From a bacterium (GTDB taxonomy: Bacteria > Armatimonadota > Abditibacteriia > Abditibacteriales > Abditibacteriaceae): a stretch of DNA of 64,000 nt. A model generated the notes under the pieces. That model searched no databases and was not told the origin of the DNA. It saw only the letters and a program-made list of their open reading frames with translations. Location: contig SDZD01000010.1 in NCBI GenBank assembly GCA_004172935.1, positions 62,001-126,000 on the forward strand. Reading direction: 5' to 3'. Shown here piece after piece: positions 36,836 through 45,620 of this stretch. The stretch's first letter is position 1; every line of letters starts with the position of its first letter. Both the position numbers and the translations under genes were made by a program.

Positions 36836-38854
36836 CTAATCCTCTAAATTCAGCCAGCGTATCTCTTGCGGCGAAAGTTCGAGGCCAAGCGCCTCAAACG
36901 AATCGCGCGTCTCACTCACGCTGCGCGGCCCAATCAGCGCAAAAATGGGAAATGGTTGCGCCAAAACGTAAGCCGCAGCCACCACAACAGTCGAGACCCC
37001 ACGTTCATCGGCCAACTTCTGCGCACGCGCCAACCGCTCAAAATTGTCGTCGCTGTACCACGAACGCACTAGCTCAGCATCGCTCGTGAAATCGCGGTCG
37101 GCCCGCGCGAAAAAGCCACGAGCCTGACTGCTCCATGAAAACAGCGCCGTCTGAGTTTGCTCGAACCATACGCGCGACTCGGCATCCGACGACGAGATAC
37201 AACCGCCCCACACCGGCTTGACCATGCGCGCCAGCGAGAAGTTATTCGACGCACTACTAAAGCCCTGTAGTCCATGTGACCGAGCATATTCGTTGGCCTC
37301 GCTCAAACGCTCAAGCGACCAGTTCGAACCTCCATATGCACGATACAGCCCCTTGGTCAAACCTTCGTTCAGCGCCTCAACCCACTCGCCGATAGGAATT
37401 TGCAGATTGTCACGGTGAAGCATGTAAATGTCGCCGCTCTCAATGCCCAATCGGTCCAGCGACTCCTGCAACTGATGTCGCATCCCATCGGGCGAACAGT
37501 TGGGCGGATGCGCGCCCTTGACTATGAGCGTCACCTCATCGCGCACTCCTCGCGACTTCAGCCAACGCCCCAATACACGTTCGCCCATCCCGCCGCCATA
37601 AACATGCGCCGTATCGAAGCAAGTACCACCGCGCTCGAAAAAGTCGTCAAACAGCGCCAAGCCGTGCGAATAAGGCTCAATAGCGCCTTCCAGCATCGTG
37701 CCCAACACAATTTGCGACACGGCTTTCGGTGCCCCCGCCTCGTTCACCACGCCTCGCAACTCGCGAGTGCGCATCACGTTCTCTTTCACTTTTACAGTCG
37801 CCGCATTTTCGCCGCGCTCACCGGGATAAGAAAGTCCGATGGCCGCTCGCCATGTGTCCAGCATCTTCATGTTACCCAGCGCGTCGTCTGGCCCCATTGC
37901 GGGGTAAAGCACTTCGCCCGTCGCCACCATGCTCGCCATTGCATCGGCCTCGAAGGCATACAGTGGTCGGTCGAAAGGAACATAAATTTCCTCGACCTGT
38001 CCCCCACCCCGCTCCAGATACAAAATGGTTTCGTCGCTTCCCTGCACAGGCGAACAGAAAAACGGCGAAGGCACACGTAACGTGGCGTTTTCGCCAACAA
38101 TGCGGCAATGGCTGCCACCGTTCAAATTAACCCCGGTTTGCAACTGCGCTACGATGTCACCTTCAAATCGCGCCACTGCGACGCTGTACAAGTCGGCGCC
38201 CGTCGTGCCCAACACGCCCAACGCCTTCAGTTCAAGCGGTTCAGCGAAGGTCTTTCCATTGGCTGCTCCGGCCACAAGACGGCTAAACGACGCCACATAA
38301 CACCCGACATCCAGAATGCCGCCACCGCCCAATTCAAGGGCAAACAATCGCGACGCGGGGTTGGGCTGCGCCTGAAAGCTAAACGTCGCTTCAATGGCCT
38401 TAATTTTCCCCAGAGCGCCCGACGACACCAGTTCCGCTATCTGCGTCGTCTGCGGGTGGCAGCGATACATGAACGCTTCCATTAAAGCCACGCCCTTGGC
38501 ACGCGCCGCTTCGACCGCGCGCGAAGCCTCGGCAGAATTCAACGTCAGCGGCTTTTCGCACAAAATGTGCTTGCCCGCCTCGGCGCATTTCACGATCCAC
38601 TCAAAATGCATCGGATGCGGCGTGGCGATGTAAATCGCGTCTACTTCGGGGTCATTGAGGAGTTCGGCGTAAGAGCCGTAAGACTTGCTGGCTCCGAACT
38701 CGGCTGCGAAGGCAGCAGCGCTTTCGGTGCTTCGGGAGGCGACGGCCCACAACTCCCCGTTCTTCGACGCAGGCAACGCTCTGGCGAAAGTGCGCGCAAT
38801 GGCCCCTGTGGCTAAAATTCCCCACCGCAACGGCTTGATGTTCGAATCGGACAT
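36836..38854 (-). CDS. Gfo/Idh/MocA oxidoreductase fused to aldo/keto reductase
   Basis: 672 residues, two complete enzymes. Residues 1-345: NAD(P)-dependent Gfo/Idh/MocA dehydrogenase with the Rossmann start WGILATGAIARTFA and the EKP motif (ILCEKPLTLN). Residues about 365-672: aldo/keto reductase with its Asp/Tyr (TCFDTAHVYGGGMGE), Lys (LIVKGAHPP), His (MLHRDNLQ) and the C-terminal cofactor region (FALIGPRSV). The two domains may pass a sugar or polyol intermediate between them or recycle the cofactor. The linker (about 345-365) is charged. No frameshift separates them. The 3' end overlaps no gene. Confidence 0.9.
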   Translation of the reverse strand: MSDSNIKPLRWGILATGAIARTFARALPASKNGELWAVASRSTESAAAFAAEFGASKSYGSYAELLNDPEVDAIYIATPHPMHFEWIVKCAEAGKHILCEKPLTLNSAEASRAVEAARAKGVALMEAFMYRCHPQTTQIAELVSSGALGKIKAIEATFSFQAQPNPASRLFALELGGGGILDVGCYVASFSRLVAGAANGKTFAEPLELKALGVLGTTGADLYSVAVARFEGDIVAQLQTGVNLNGGSHCRIVGENATLRVPSPFFCSPVQGSDETILYLERGGGQVEEIYVPFDRPLYAFEADAMASMVATGEVLYPAMGPDDALGNMKMLDTWRAAIGLSYPGERGENAATVKVKENVMRTRELRGVVNEAGAPKAVSQIVLGTMLEGAIEPYSHGLALFDDFFERGGTCFDTAHVYGGGMGERVLGRWLKSRGVRDEVTLIVKGAHPPNCSPDGMRHQLQESLDRLGIESGDIYMLHRDNLQIPIGEWVEALNEGLTKGLYRAYGGSNWSLERLSEANEYARSHGLQGFSSASNNFSLARMVKPVWGGCISSSDAESRVWFEQTQTALFSWSSQARGFFARADRDFTSDAELVRSWYSDDNFERLARAQKLADERGVSTVVVAAAYVLAQPFPIFALIGPRSVSETRDSFEALGLELSPQEIRWLNLED

Positions 38855-38880
38855 GAAGCCCTTATTTTAGACATTCCACA

Positions 38881-38915
38881 CAACAAAAACCGCCCCAATA
38901 TCCATTGAGGCGGTT
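38881..38915 (-). terminator. Terminator of the S1-domain gene
   Basis: On the minus strand, a 12-bp stem with one U-G pair (AACCGCCTCAAT/ATTGGGGCGGTT) is followed by TTTTG; typical intrinsic terminator between the S1 gene and the fusion gene. Confidence 0.85.
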
Positions 38916-38945
38916 CAAAAATTTTATAAGGCGTTCGGGGTAAAT

Positions 38946-39368
38946 TTAGCGACGACGCATTCCGAGTTTCGTCTCGTTGTGGCGACGCACATCGCCCAGA
39001 CGCTCGGTAGCATCTGCCAGGAACTCGCGAACTTTTTCGTCCAGAGCGGCGCGCCCGGTGCGAGTTGCATGAATGGGTTCGTAAAAAATGGGTTCCTGTG
39101 AACCGAACTCCTCGATTTCCTCGGAAAAAGGAGCTGCGCCTTTAGCACGCTTAATGGAGAACTCAACTTTGCCGTCCTCTTTGACGGCAATGACTTTCAC
39201 CATAACGCGCGTGCCAATTGCGAGGTAATCGGCCACATTGGCAACAAATTTTTCGTCGATTTCTGAAATGTGAACTAAGCCAGTCGTGCCGTCCTCAAGA
39301 CGTATCATCGCTCCATAAGGTAGTAGCCGTACCACGACGCCGCGAGAAAGAGTTGAATTATCCGTCAT
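38946..39368 (-). CDS. S1 RNA-binding domain protein
   Basis: 140 residues. The N-terminal 75 form an S1 OB-fold: GVVVRLLPYGAMIRLEDGTTGLVHISEID, then GTRVMVKVIAVKEDGKVEFSIKRA. The C-terminal half is a basic, helical tail ending in MRRR. It resembles YabR/GSP13-like general RNA-binding proteins. An excellent ribosome-binding site (GGGAGG, 6 bases before the ATG) is present, unlike most neighbours. Role in translation or RNA decay is likely but not specific. Confidence 0.87.
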   Translation of the reverse strand: MTDNSTLSRGVVVRLLPYGAMIRLEDGTTGLVHISEIDEKFVANVADYLAIGTRVMVKVIAVKEDGKVEFSIKRAKGAAPFSEEIEEFGSQEPIFYEPIHATRTGRAALDEKVREFLADATERLGDVRRHNETKLGMRRR

Positions 39369-39457
39369 CTAAATCCTCCCAAAGGTTTGAGATGGCGTAT
39401 TCTACCCAGTTCGCGGCTTTTTTAAACATGCACTAAAAAACTTGACATAAAATTTAC

Positions 39458-40714
39458 TCAAGATTCCCAAAAATGCCATGTACCGACCTCATCAGAGGCG
39501 GCAAATTCGTGCCCATTCCACCCAACATTCCCTGTCCCCAACTGGCGCGCGACCTGTCCACTCTTCGCGTCCACCATCACAACAGGCTTCTCTCCGGCGA
39601 CCACAACAAGGCGCTCACCTAAGCGCGCTTTCCCCAAAGCCTCGGAAAGTGGTTGCTTCAACCAACGTGTCCACATCAGGTGCCCATTACTGGCATCGAA
39701 GGCGCGTAGCCCACCATCGTTGCCGCCCACAACCAAAAGGCCGTCCACCAAAATCGGCGACGCGCGCAACACAACGCTATTTTTGGCCCCGACGCGCGGC
39801 GGCACGAAAGATTTCCAAATCTTGCGGCCTGTGCGCGCATCGAGCGCGAAGACAGCGCCCAGATCATTGCACCAGTACACACGCCCAGTAGCAGCATCGA
39901 AACGCGGAATAGCCGTACCTGCCGCACGGTCGCGCGGGTTGGTCGGAAAACTCCAGCGCACTTTACCGCCCACACTTTCGAAGCAGCGCAAACCACCACG
40001 CGAGTTCGTGTGCCCCAACAACGGCACCACAACACCCCACGGAGTCGCGGTCACGCCTTCGCCAATCGGCGCGGCAGCTTCCTGCGCCCACAGCGTTTTG
40101 CCATCGCGGGCATCGCGCGCCCACACACGGCCCGCGTCATCGCCCCCGACAATAATCGACTTGGCGCCAGTGTTCATCAGAGCGGGGCGAGGAAACAAAG
40201 AACCCGAATGCTTCACGCTCCAACGAACGTGCCCCGAACTATCGAGGCGCGCCAATGTGCCATCACCGCTCGCCACAACAACACCATTGGAAATACCTAC
40301 CACCTGAGCGGGCGCGGGAAATGTCCCAGGCCACACCTTCTGCGGTACCGAGGTTTTTGTGGCGGCGCGCCAAACGGCGCCTTCTTCCGAGGCGAAGAAC
40401 CAACTGGAGCCAACTCCAACAGGTGCCCCTTGACAGGAAATACCCGTGACAATGCTGGGACCACCGAACCATACCGAACGATAGCTGGCCATCGCGCGCG
40501 CACCCAGCCATAACGATAAGGCTCCAACAGGAAGTCCCACAGTCAGCACAATCTTTTGTATTTGGCGACGGCGTTTGCGTCCGCGTCGCTGAGCGGCGCG
40601 ACGGGCGCGTTCAAAATCGAGATCGTGGGCGCGGCGAAGAGGTTTAACCAGTCGGCGCGGCGGAGAAGAAACAGGGGGTTTAGGCGACGAGACGAACGGC
40701 AACAGTGGCGACAT
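39458..40714 (-). CDS. PQQ-like beta-propeller membrane-anchored protein
   Basis: 418 residues: a basic cytoplasmic N-terminus (about 1-50, many Arg), one membrane helix (KIVLTVGLPVGALSLWLGA), then a propeller of repeated blades with the tryptophan-docking pattern of PQQ-binding-like domains (e.g. DARDGKTLWAQEAA, DARTGRKIWKSFV, DASNGHLMWTRWL). Similar propellers include BamB and quinoprotein dehydrogenases; no metal or PQQ ligands are evident, so a scaffold or protein-binding role is more likely. Periplasmic side expected. Confidence 0.8.
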   Translation of the reverse strand: MSPLLPFVSSPKPPVSSPPRRLVKPLRRAHDLDFERARRAAQRRGRKRRRQIQKIVLTVGLPVGALSLWLGARAMASYRSVWFGGPSIVTGISCQGAPVGVGSSWFFASEEGAVWRAATKTSVPQKVWPGTFPAPAQVVGISNGVVVASGDGTLARLDSSGHVRWSVKHSGSLFPRPALMNTGAKSIIVGGDDAGRVWARDARDGKTLWAQEAAAPIGEGVTATPWGVVVPLLGHTNSRGGLRCFESVGGKVRWSFPTNPRDRAAGTAIPRFDAATGRVYWCNDLGAVFALDARTGRKIWKSFVPPRVGAKNSVVLRASPILVDGLLVVGGNDGGLRAFDASNGHLMWTRWLKQPLSEALGKARLGERLVVVAGEKPVVMVDAKSGQVARQLGTGNVGWNGHEFAASDEVGTWHFWES

Positions 40715-40979
40715 GACGGCAGTTAGGCAGCGATTGGCACGATTTCTCGCGCCGAGTGCGATGGTTGAAAGTTCGGGAATTAGGCGTTCGCCACGCTCAA
40801 AATCCGAAGGCTCTGTTCCATTCTACCACTTTCTGACGCTACTTTTGGGGTGACATCAGTCGTTTCTTTTCTTTCTTTTTTCTAAAGTTGTTACGAACAC
40901 AAAGCGCGAACTACATTACCGCTTACTAATGCCCATTAATCACTACAACAAACATAATACCAACCTCCTCTTCTGCCTG
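40715..40979. other. Intergenic region
   Basis: 265 bases between two minus-strand genes, with a T/C-rich stretch near 40860-40885. I see no gene, hairpin terminator or repeat of note. Confidence 0.5.
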
Positions 40980-41738
40980 TTAAGCAATCCACGCGCGCAA
41001 CCAATGCGCCACTTCTTCGGGCGCTTCGAGCGGCAATAAATGCCCCGATCCCTCGACGACTTGCATCTCGGTTTCGGGCGCTCCCAACGAACGTAACGGC
41101 TCGATAATGGTCTGCTGCATCAGTTCGGGCGTCATGCCGCCATCTTTTTCTCCGAGCAAAATGCGAACGGGCACTCGAATATGGCTCAGAATATCCGACG
41201 AATCGACCCGCGACCCGATTTCGAGCCAGTTGCGCCAATCGTTCTCATTGGTCGCCAAATCGGCTTCTACCGAAAGCTCCATCAATTCGGGTGCAAGCGG
41301 ACGTGCCGAAGCCAATCGCACGGTTTCGAGCGCCCCTTCGCGCGTGCCATGTCGCTCAAGCATCGCGGTGCGATTCGCTTCGGGAATAGGCTCAGGCGAT
41401 GGTGGCGAGGGCGCCAATAATACCACACTTTCCAACCCATCCAATCCAAGCGACGCAGCACCCAGCGCGATTTTGCCGCCCATCGAATGCCCGACCAAAT
41501 GAAATGGGCCACTCACATCGCTGCGAATCGCACGCGCGATCTGCTCATAAGCAACAGGTAAGGAATATTGGTCATCTTTCACACCGACATGTTCCAGCGT
41601 GTAAGCGCGCAAATTCCATGACGCGGGCAACAACGGCCACAACGCCGAATACGAACGCGCCGAACCACCGAAATAAGGCAAAAACACTAGAGTCGGAGAA
41701 CCGGACTCGCCTTGAACAAGCATAGGAAATTGAGCCAT
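40980..41738 (-). CDS. Alpha/beta hydrolase
   Basis: 252 residues, no signal peptide. The oxyanion strand is VFLPYFGGSARSY, the nucleophile elbow GHSMGGKIA, the acid in PVRILLGEKDGGM and the catalytic His in VEGSGHLLPLEAPEEVA. This is a typical esterase/lipase-like single-domain hydrolase of the cytoplasm; substrate unknown. Confidence 0.88.
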   Translation of the reverse strand: MAQFPMLVQGESGSPTLVFLPYFGGSARSYSALWPLLPASWNLRAYTLEHVGVKDDQYSLPVAYEQIARAIRSDVSGPFHLVGHSMGGKIALGAASLGLDGLESVVLLAPSPPSPEPIPEANRTAMLERHGTREGALETVRLASARPLAPELMELSVEADLATNENDWRNWLEIGSRVDSSDILSHIRVPVRILLGEKDGGMTPELMQQTIIEPLRSLGAPETEMQVVEGSGHLLPLEAPEEVAHWLRAWIA

Positions 41739-41824
41739 GATAGAAAATGCTGTAGGTCAAGTCTGAGGCCAATCGCAATCTCAACAGAATAGGACACAGC
41801 TAATTTCATCCGCGTGTCACTTCT

Positions 41825-41848
41825 GTAGGGGCGAACCTCGTGTTCGCC
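41825..41848. repeat. REP-like palindromic repeat, copy 1
   Basis: GTAGGGG followed by the hairpin GCGAAC-CTCGT-GTTCGC, the same head sequence and fold as the two units at 45373 and 45451. Confidence 0.6.
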
Positions 41849-41902
41849 TTCCCTCAGTCCTCTACCGCTAACAAATTAGCCTCATATTCTCTCGCCACAA
41901 AT

Positions 41903-43096
41903 CTAAATCAACTCAAGGGTCAGGTTACGAGCGGGCGGAGAAGGTTCGCTTTGCAGCACTTCGCGGTCGAATCTCACGCCACGCGGCTCAACGCTAACCG
42001 GAATGTGTTCCTGCACCGAAAGAAACGCCGCTTCCAGCACCGAGAGCGCCCTCGCCGCATCATCCAGCGCACGCTCGGCGTTGAAAGGCGCCGGGTTATC
42101 GGCACATACACTCAAAAACGCCTTAATATCTTCGCCATAGCCGCTCAGGTTAGAACCCGAAACGTGCGCCGCCAAACCGGGAGGCTCGAAGGTGCGCGTG
42201 CCCTCGCGCGGCACATAATGCACTACCCTGCGCCCCGCTTCACACACCAGAAAGCGCCCCTGAGTTCCACATGCCTCGATACGAGGTAAAGGCGAGTTCC
42301 AGGTGTCGGCAGCACCAAATAGCGCGCTCACATGGGCGCCGCCACCAAGCGAAAGAAGCACCTGAGTTGCCCCGTCACCATGTCGGGTCGCCCAAATCTG
42401 ACGCGGCACCTGAGCGGGGGGGAAAAACGACAGCATCAAATCGAACGCGGCATAAGCCGATGAAAATCGCGCTTCATCAAGGGGAAAAGGAAAACGCGCC
42501 TGGACAGCAGTCACGGTGCCAATGGCATCGCGCTCAATCAATCGCCGCGCCGCGCGGTGCGCAGGAGCGCGGCGTAGTGGCAATGCCATCCACAGCGAGG
42601 GCGCCCCGGCCACACGCGCAAATGGGTTTAAATGGGCGCACGAACGCGCGGGGGGACCATCGACCCAAACCCACTTCGGCGGCGCGACACCATAAGGCGT
42701 TCCCGGCGCGCTCGAAATCAAATCGACAAGATCGGCGGGCTGTAACTCGCACTCGTCGCCCAAAAACACCACATCGAGTTGGGCTTCGCGTAGCATCGCG
42801 CGCGCATCGGAATAAAGTGCAGTGCCGCGCGTAGCACGTGCCAATGCTTCCAACCGAGGCGAAACCTTCGTTGGCGCCGAATTGCGCAACGGCGCGGGTT
42901 CGTCCCCATCGCACAGCGCCACGACTTCGGGCAAAGCGGGCGGGTTGTAGCGAATGTCCCCCGATGGCGCGGGCCGCCGACTCCACCACGCGCCAGCGTC
43001 AGGAGCCGCGAGTGCATCAGGGCCACTCAAACACGGCAAAATCGCCCATTCGACGGCACTCCCTGTCCCAATGACGCCCACCCGCAAGCGCTGCAT
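41903..43096 (-). CDS. Gfo/Idh/MocA-like protein without the catalytic EKP motif
   Basis: 397 residues from ATG 43096. The N-terminal nucleotide-binding start is RVGVIGTGSAVEWAILPCL; the rest follows the Gfo/Idh/MocA fold, with an Ala/Pro-rich insertion at about 30-55. Where active members have E-K-P, this protein has WVWVDGPPARS, so the catalytic lysine is missing. It may be an inactive homologue, a binding protein, or an enzyme with another mechanism. The GC content is higher than that of its neighbours. A REP-like repeat lies between it and the hydrolase gene. Confidence 0.75.
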   Translation of the reverse strand: MQRLRVGVIGTGSAVEWAILPCLSGPDALAAPDAGAWWSRRPAPSGDIRYNPPALPEVVALCDGDEPAPLRNSAPTKVSPRLEALARATRGTALYSDARAMLREAQLDVVFLGDECELQPADLVDLISSAPGTPYGVAPPKWVWVDGPPARSCAHLNPFARVAGAPSLWMALPLRRAPAHRAARRLIERDAIGTVTAVQARFPFPLDEARFSSAYAAFDLMLSFFPPAQVPRQIWATRHGDGATQVLLSLGGGAHVSALFGAADTWNSPLPRIEACGTQGRFLVCEAGRRVVHYVPREGTRTFEPPGLAAHVSGSNLSGYGEDIKAFLSVCADNPAPFNAERALDDAARALSVLEAAFLSVQEHIPVSVEPRGVRFDREVLQSEPSPPARNLTLELI

Positions 43097-43167
43097 AATT
43101 AGCAAGTAAGTTTAAAAGTCAAACCGTAGTGGCGTTGTCATATTCTGCGTGGACGCAGAAACAACTC

Positions 43168-44163
43168 CTAACTCCGCCCACTCGACACTGAACTTTTCGC
43201 TTTGCGCAGTTCAGCGGCACTCAAAGTCACATCACTCACACGGCACCAATCCACATCCATCAGATAATTCGTTCCCGGCGCGCTCGTCGGTGCGGGCGTG
43301 GGGTTAGTCGCCCAGATATTGAGATGCACTTCCATCCCTTCATTGGGTCGAACGCCATTTTCGCCGTACAGCACTGTGTAGGGCAATGCCGCATTCTGCT
43401 TGGAATAGAACTCGATGCGATAGACACCGCTCGAAACGCAAATCCAGCGAATTTTGAGCAGATGCCATTGCGCAGGGTTCACCGGATTACTGTTGGCCTG
43501 TCCGCTTCCAGTCAAAGTAGCCCAGTGGTGCGAACCGTCGTAGTAGCCCTGACCGGGAATGTTCTCGGTGTCGTTGCGCCGTGCCCAATCGTTCCATGTC
43601 ACCACCTGAACCTCTTTCCCCGTATTGCTGCCCAGATACTCGAAGTCCACTTCATCCGAATACACCGTGCCAGCGTTCAACCTTTGCGAGTAGGTGTAAA
43701 ACGACGAAATCATCTGCGGCGCCGATACAGGCAACCTCAAGCGCGCTTCAAAATCAATGGCATGGCCGGGCGTGGGAGGCCCGAATTTGCGCAGCGTTTG
43801 TAGCTCAGTTCCCCATAGATACTTGCGCGCAGTGTTTGGCTTGAAGTTGTTGGGATTATAGGTAGAAAGTTTCAGGCGAAGGAATTTCCCCTCGGCACCA
43901 TCGCCCGACATCTGAACGGGTGCATTGCCCCACTCGGTGTACAGCAAGTTGAACGAAGTCGGCGCGATATTGCCCAACGGCGGGTATTGCAACCAGTCGG
44001 TGCCCTTATAACGCGCGACGTTGGCAGGGCTTTTCGTTACAGTCGACCAACGTGAGGGAGTATCGAACTGCTCCTGAAATAACACGGTTTGAGCAGAAAC
44101 GGGCCGTGCCACTCCTGCAGCGACGGGCAACAGCAAAGCGAGGCTTTTGAAAAGGGTATGCAT
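43168..44163 (-). CDS. Secreted GH16-like glycoside hydrolase
   Basis: 331 residues from ATG 44163, with a signal peptide ending PVSAQ. The beta-jelly-roll fold carries the family 16 signature E-x-D-x-E in YSDEVDFEYLGS (first and last Glu would be nucleophile and acid/base), preceded by the usual strand IDFEARLRLPVSAPQMISSFYTY. GH16 enzymes cut beta-1,3/1,4-glucans, galactans and related polysaccharides. It starts 19 bases after the PD40 propeller gene, so the two are probably one transcript. Upstream in-frame sequence is ignored because it lacks coding character and hides the signal peptide. Confidence 0.82.
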   Translation of the reverse strand: MHTLFKSLALLLPVAAGVARPVSAQTVLFQEQFDTPSRWSTVTKSPANVARYKGTDWLQYPPLGNIAPTSFNLLYTEWGNAPVQMSGDGAEGKFLRLKLSTYNPNNFKPNTARKYLWGTELQTLRKFGPPTPGHAIDFEARLRLPVSAPQMISSFYTYSQRLNAGTVYSDEVDFEYLGSNTGKEVQVVTWNDWARRNDTENIPGQGYYDGSHHWATLTGSGQANSNPVNPAQWHLLKIRWICVSSGVYRIEFYSKQNAALPYTVLYGENGVRPNEGMEVHLNIWATNPTPAPTSAPGTNYLMDVDWCRVSDVTLSAAELRKAKSSVSSGRS

Positions 44164-44182
44164 GGGATGAGGTTGGTTGCGC

Positions 44183-45271
44183 TTAACGCCAGTCGGTATC
44201 TTCCACGAAAAGTCCATCGGTTGCGTCCACAGGAGTAGCGCCAGTGCCATCTGTTTTGGCGGTATAAAGCCCCGCCTCGCTCGAATAAGCGATGAGATTG
44301 CCCTGGGGACTCCACACCGCATCGGTTCCGGTCAGCGAACCCAACGCGCGCCGATTGGTGCCATCGGCGCTAATAAGGTACAACTGCGCCGACACGCCCG
44401 AACCGGGGAGCGAGTTGAAAACGAGCGTCTGTCCATCGGGACTCCACGCCGGATTGATGTTCGCCAGTCCGGTTTCGGTTTGCGAGCGCTGCGTGATTTG
44501 CCGCAGTCCGCTGCCATCGACCCCCACCGTATAAATATCGGTGTAAGCCGAAGTGCCCGGCGGCAACACAGCGCGCGGTTTGCGTGTAGTCAGCGTCCCC
44601 GCCGCCACGGTTTGCACACCCGGCGCCGCATTGAACGCGATACGGTTCGTAATGCTCCACGATGGGTTAGCCCCGCTGTTCGTCAGTTGACGCAGGTTGC
44701 TGCCATCAGCGTTGATGACGTAAATGCCGTCGTTGCCTTTAGAAAAAGCGATGCGCTGCCCATCGGCGCCCCAAATCGGCGACGTTGCCCCATTCGCGTT
44801 GACATCAGAGGTCAAAAGCCGATTGTTGCTGCCATCGGCGTTCATAATCCGCAACTGTGATTGGCTACCTCCACCAATCACTGCCACCGCTACATAAACG
44901 ATTTGCGTGCGCGAAGGATTGAGCGTCGGACTACCATTCGGTTGTACATTGCCCGCTCCATCCGAAGTCGCAGTCGTCAACCGCCGCAAATTCGAGCCAT
45001 TCGGATTAACCGAAAAAATGTCGGTTTGTGCCGCATCAGTCGCCCCATCGGGAGCCATCGCAAAAACCAACACCCCACTCCCGGCAACCGGAGGTATGGT
45101 CGGAGTCGCAGTCGGCGCAGAAGTAGGAGCGGCAGTTCCAATCGGAGTCGCAGTCGGCACAGTCGCCCCCGAACCGCCACCACCACAAGCCGAAAGCGTC
45201 GCGATTCCTACCAAAGCCGAAGCCGAAAAGAACACCGGAGAGCGCCGTATAATCAGAAGAAGAGGATTCAT
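44183..45271 (-). CDS. PD40/TolB-like beta-propeller lipoprotein
   Basis: 362 residues from ATG 45271. A lipobox is seen in GIATLSACGGGG, followed by a Thr/Pro/Ala linker. Six PD40/WD40-like blades are recognisable from repeats such as IYVINADGSNLRQLT, IYTVGVDGSGLRQIT and LYLISADGTNRRAL. Such lipoproteins resemble the TolB propeller and often sit with polysaccharide-degrading enzymes as binding partners, which fits the GH16-like gene directly downstream. Confidence 0.85.
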   Translation of the reverse strand: MNPLLLIIRRSPVFFSASALVGIATLSACGGGGSGATVPTATPIGTAAPTSAPTATPTIPPVAGSGVLVFAMAPDGATDAAQTDIFSVNPNGSNLRRLTTATSDGAGNVQPNGSPTLNPSRTQIVYVAVAVIGGGSQSQLRIMNADGSNNRLLTSDVNANGATSPIWGADGQRIAFSKGNDGIYVINADGSNLRQLTNSGANPSWSITNRIAFNAAPGVQTVAAGTLTTRKPRAVLPPGTSAYTDIYTVGVDGSGLRQITQRSQTETGLANINPAWSPDGQTLVFNSLPGSGVSAQLYLISADGTNRRALGSLTGTDAVWSPQGNLIAYSSEAGLYTAKTDGTGATPVDATDGLFVEDTDWR

Positions 45272-45372
45272 GAGGAGTAGGCCGCTCTGTTTATCACGCT
45301 GGGACAACTAAAAACGCATTTCTGGGTTCTTCTCTACTGACTAGCATCGTGAACCTTGAATTATTACCTTCC

Positions 45373-45400
45373 GTAGGGGTAACCCACGTGGTTACCCATC
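45373..45400. repeat. REP-like palindromic repeat, copy 2
   Basis: A 28-base unit starting GTAGGGG and containing a hairpin with stem GGTAACC/GGTTACC around CACGT. It forms an inverted pair with the unit at 45451-45478. Confidence 0.75.
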
Positions 45401-45450
45401 ATTTCGGTTGCTCGTTTTTAGCAACGCTGTGATGTATGGGGAATTCTTGT

Positions 45451-45478
45451 GATGGGCAACCACGTGGGTTGCCCCTAC
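45451..45478. repeat. REP-like palindromic repeat, copy 3
   Basis: Reverse complement of copy 2 except at two positions. The two differences are complementary in the stem (T-A in one copy, C-G in the other), so the hairpin is preserved by compensatory change. Confidence 0.75.
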
Positions 45479-45620
45479 AAACTATGTTCACTATTATTGC
45501 ATCCACTTCCCTCCATCAAAAGCAGCAATAAACGGAGAGTGATAACCGATTGGGTGAGGGTTTTCAGAGAGTAGTTCAGCCTGGAGGCGCCCGCTTGCTA
45601 ACCTGTTTAACCGTTTTTTC

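Larger units (their letters stand above)
45272..45620. other. Intergenic region with an inverted pair of REP-like units
   Basis: About 350 bases between the divergent PD40 and MFS genes. It holds the two palindromic units at 45373 and 45451; no coding sequence is apparent. Confidence 0.65.

Noticed and set aside
40936..40955. Tiny minus-strand reading frame with GGAGG in front of its start
   Set aside because: Only nine codons; no evidence for translation.
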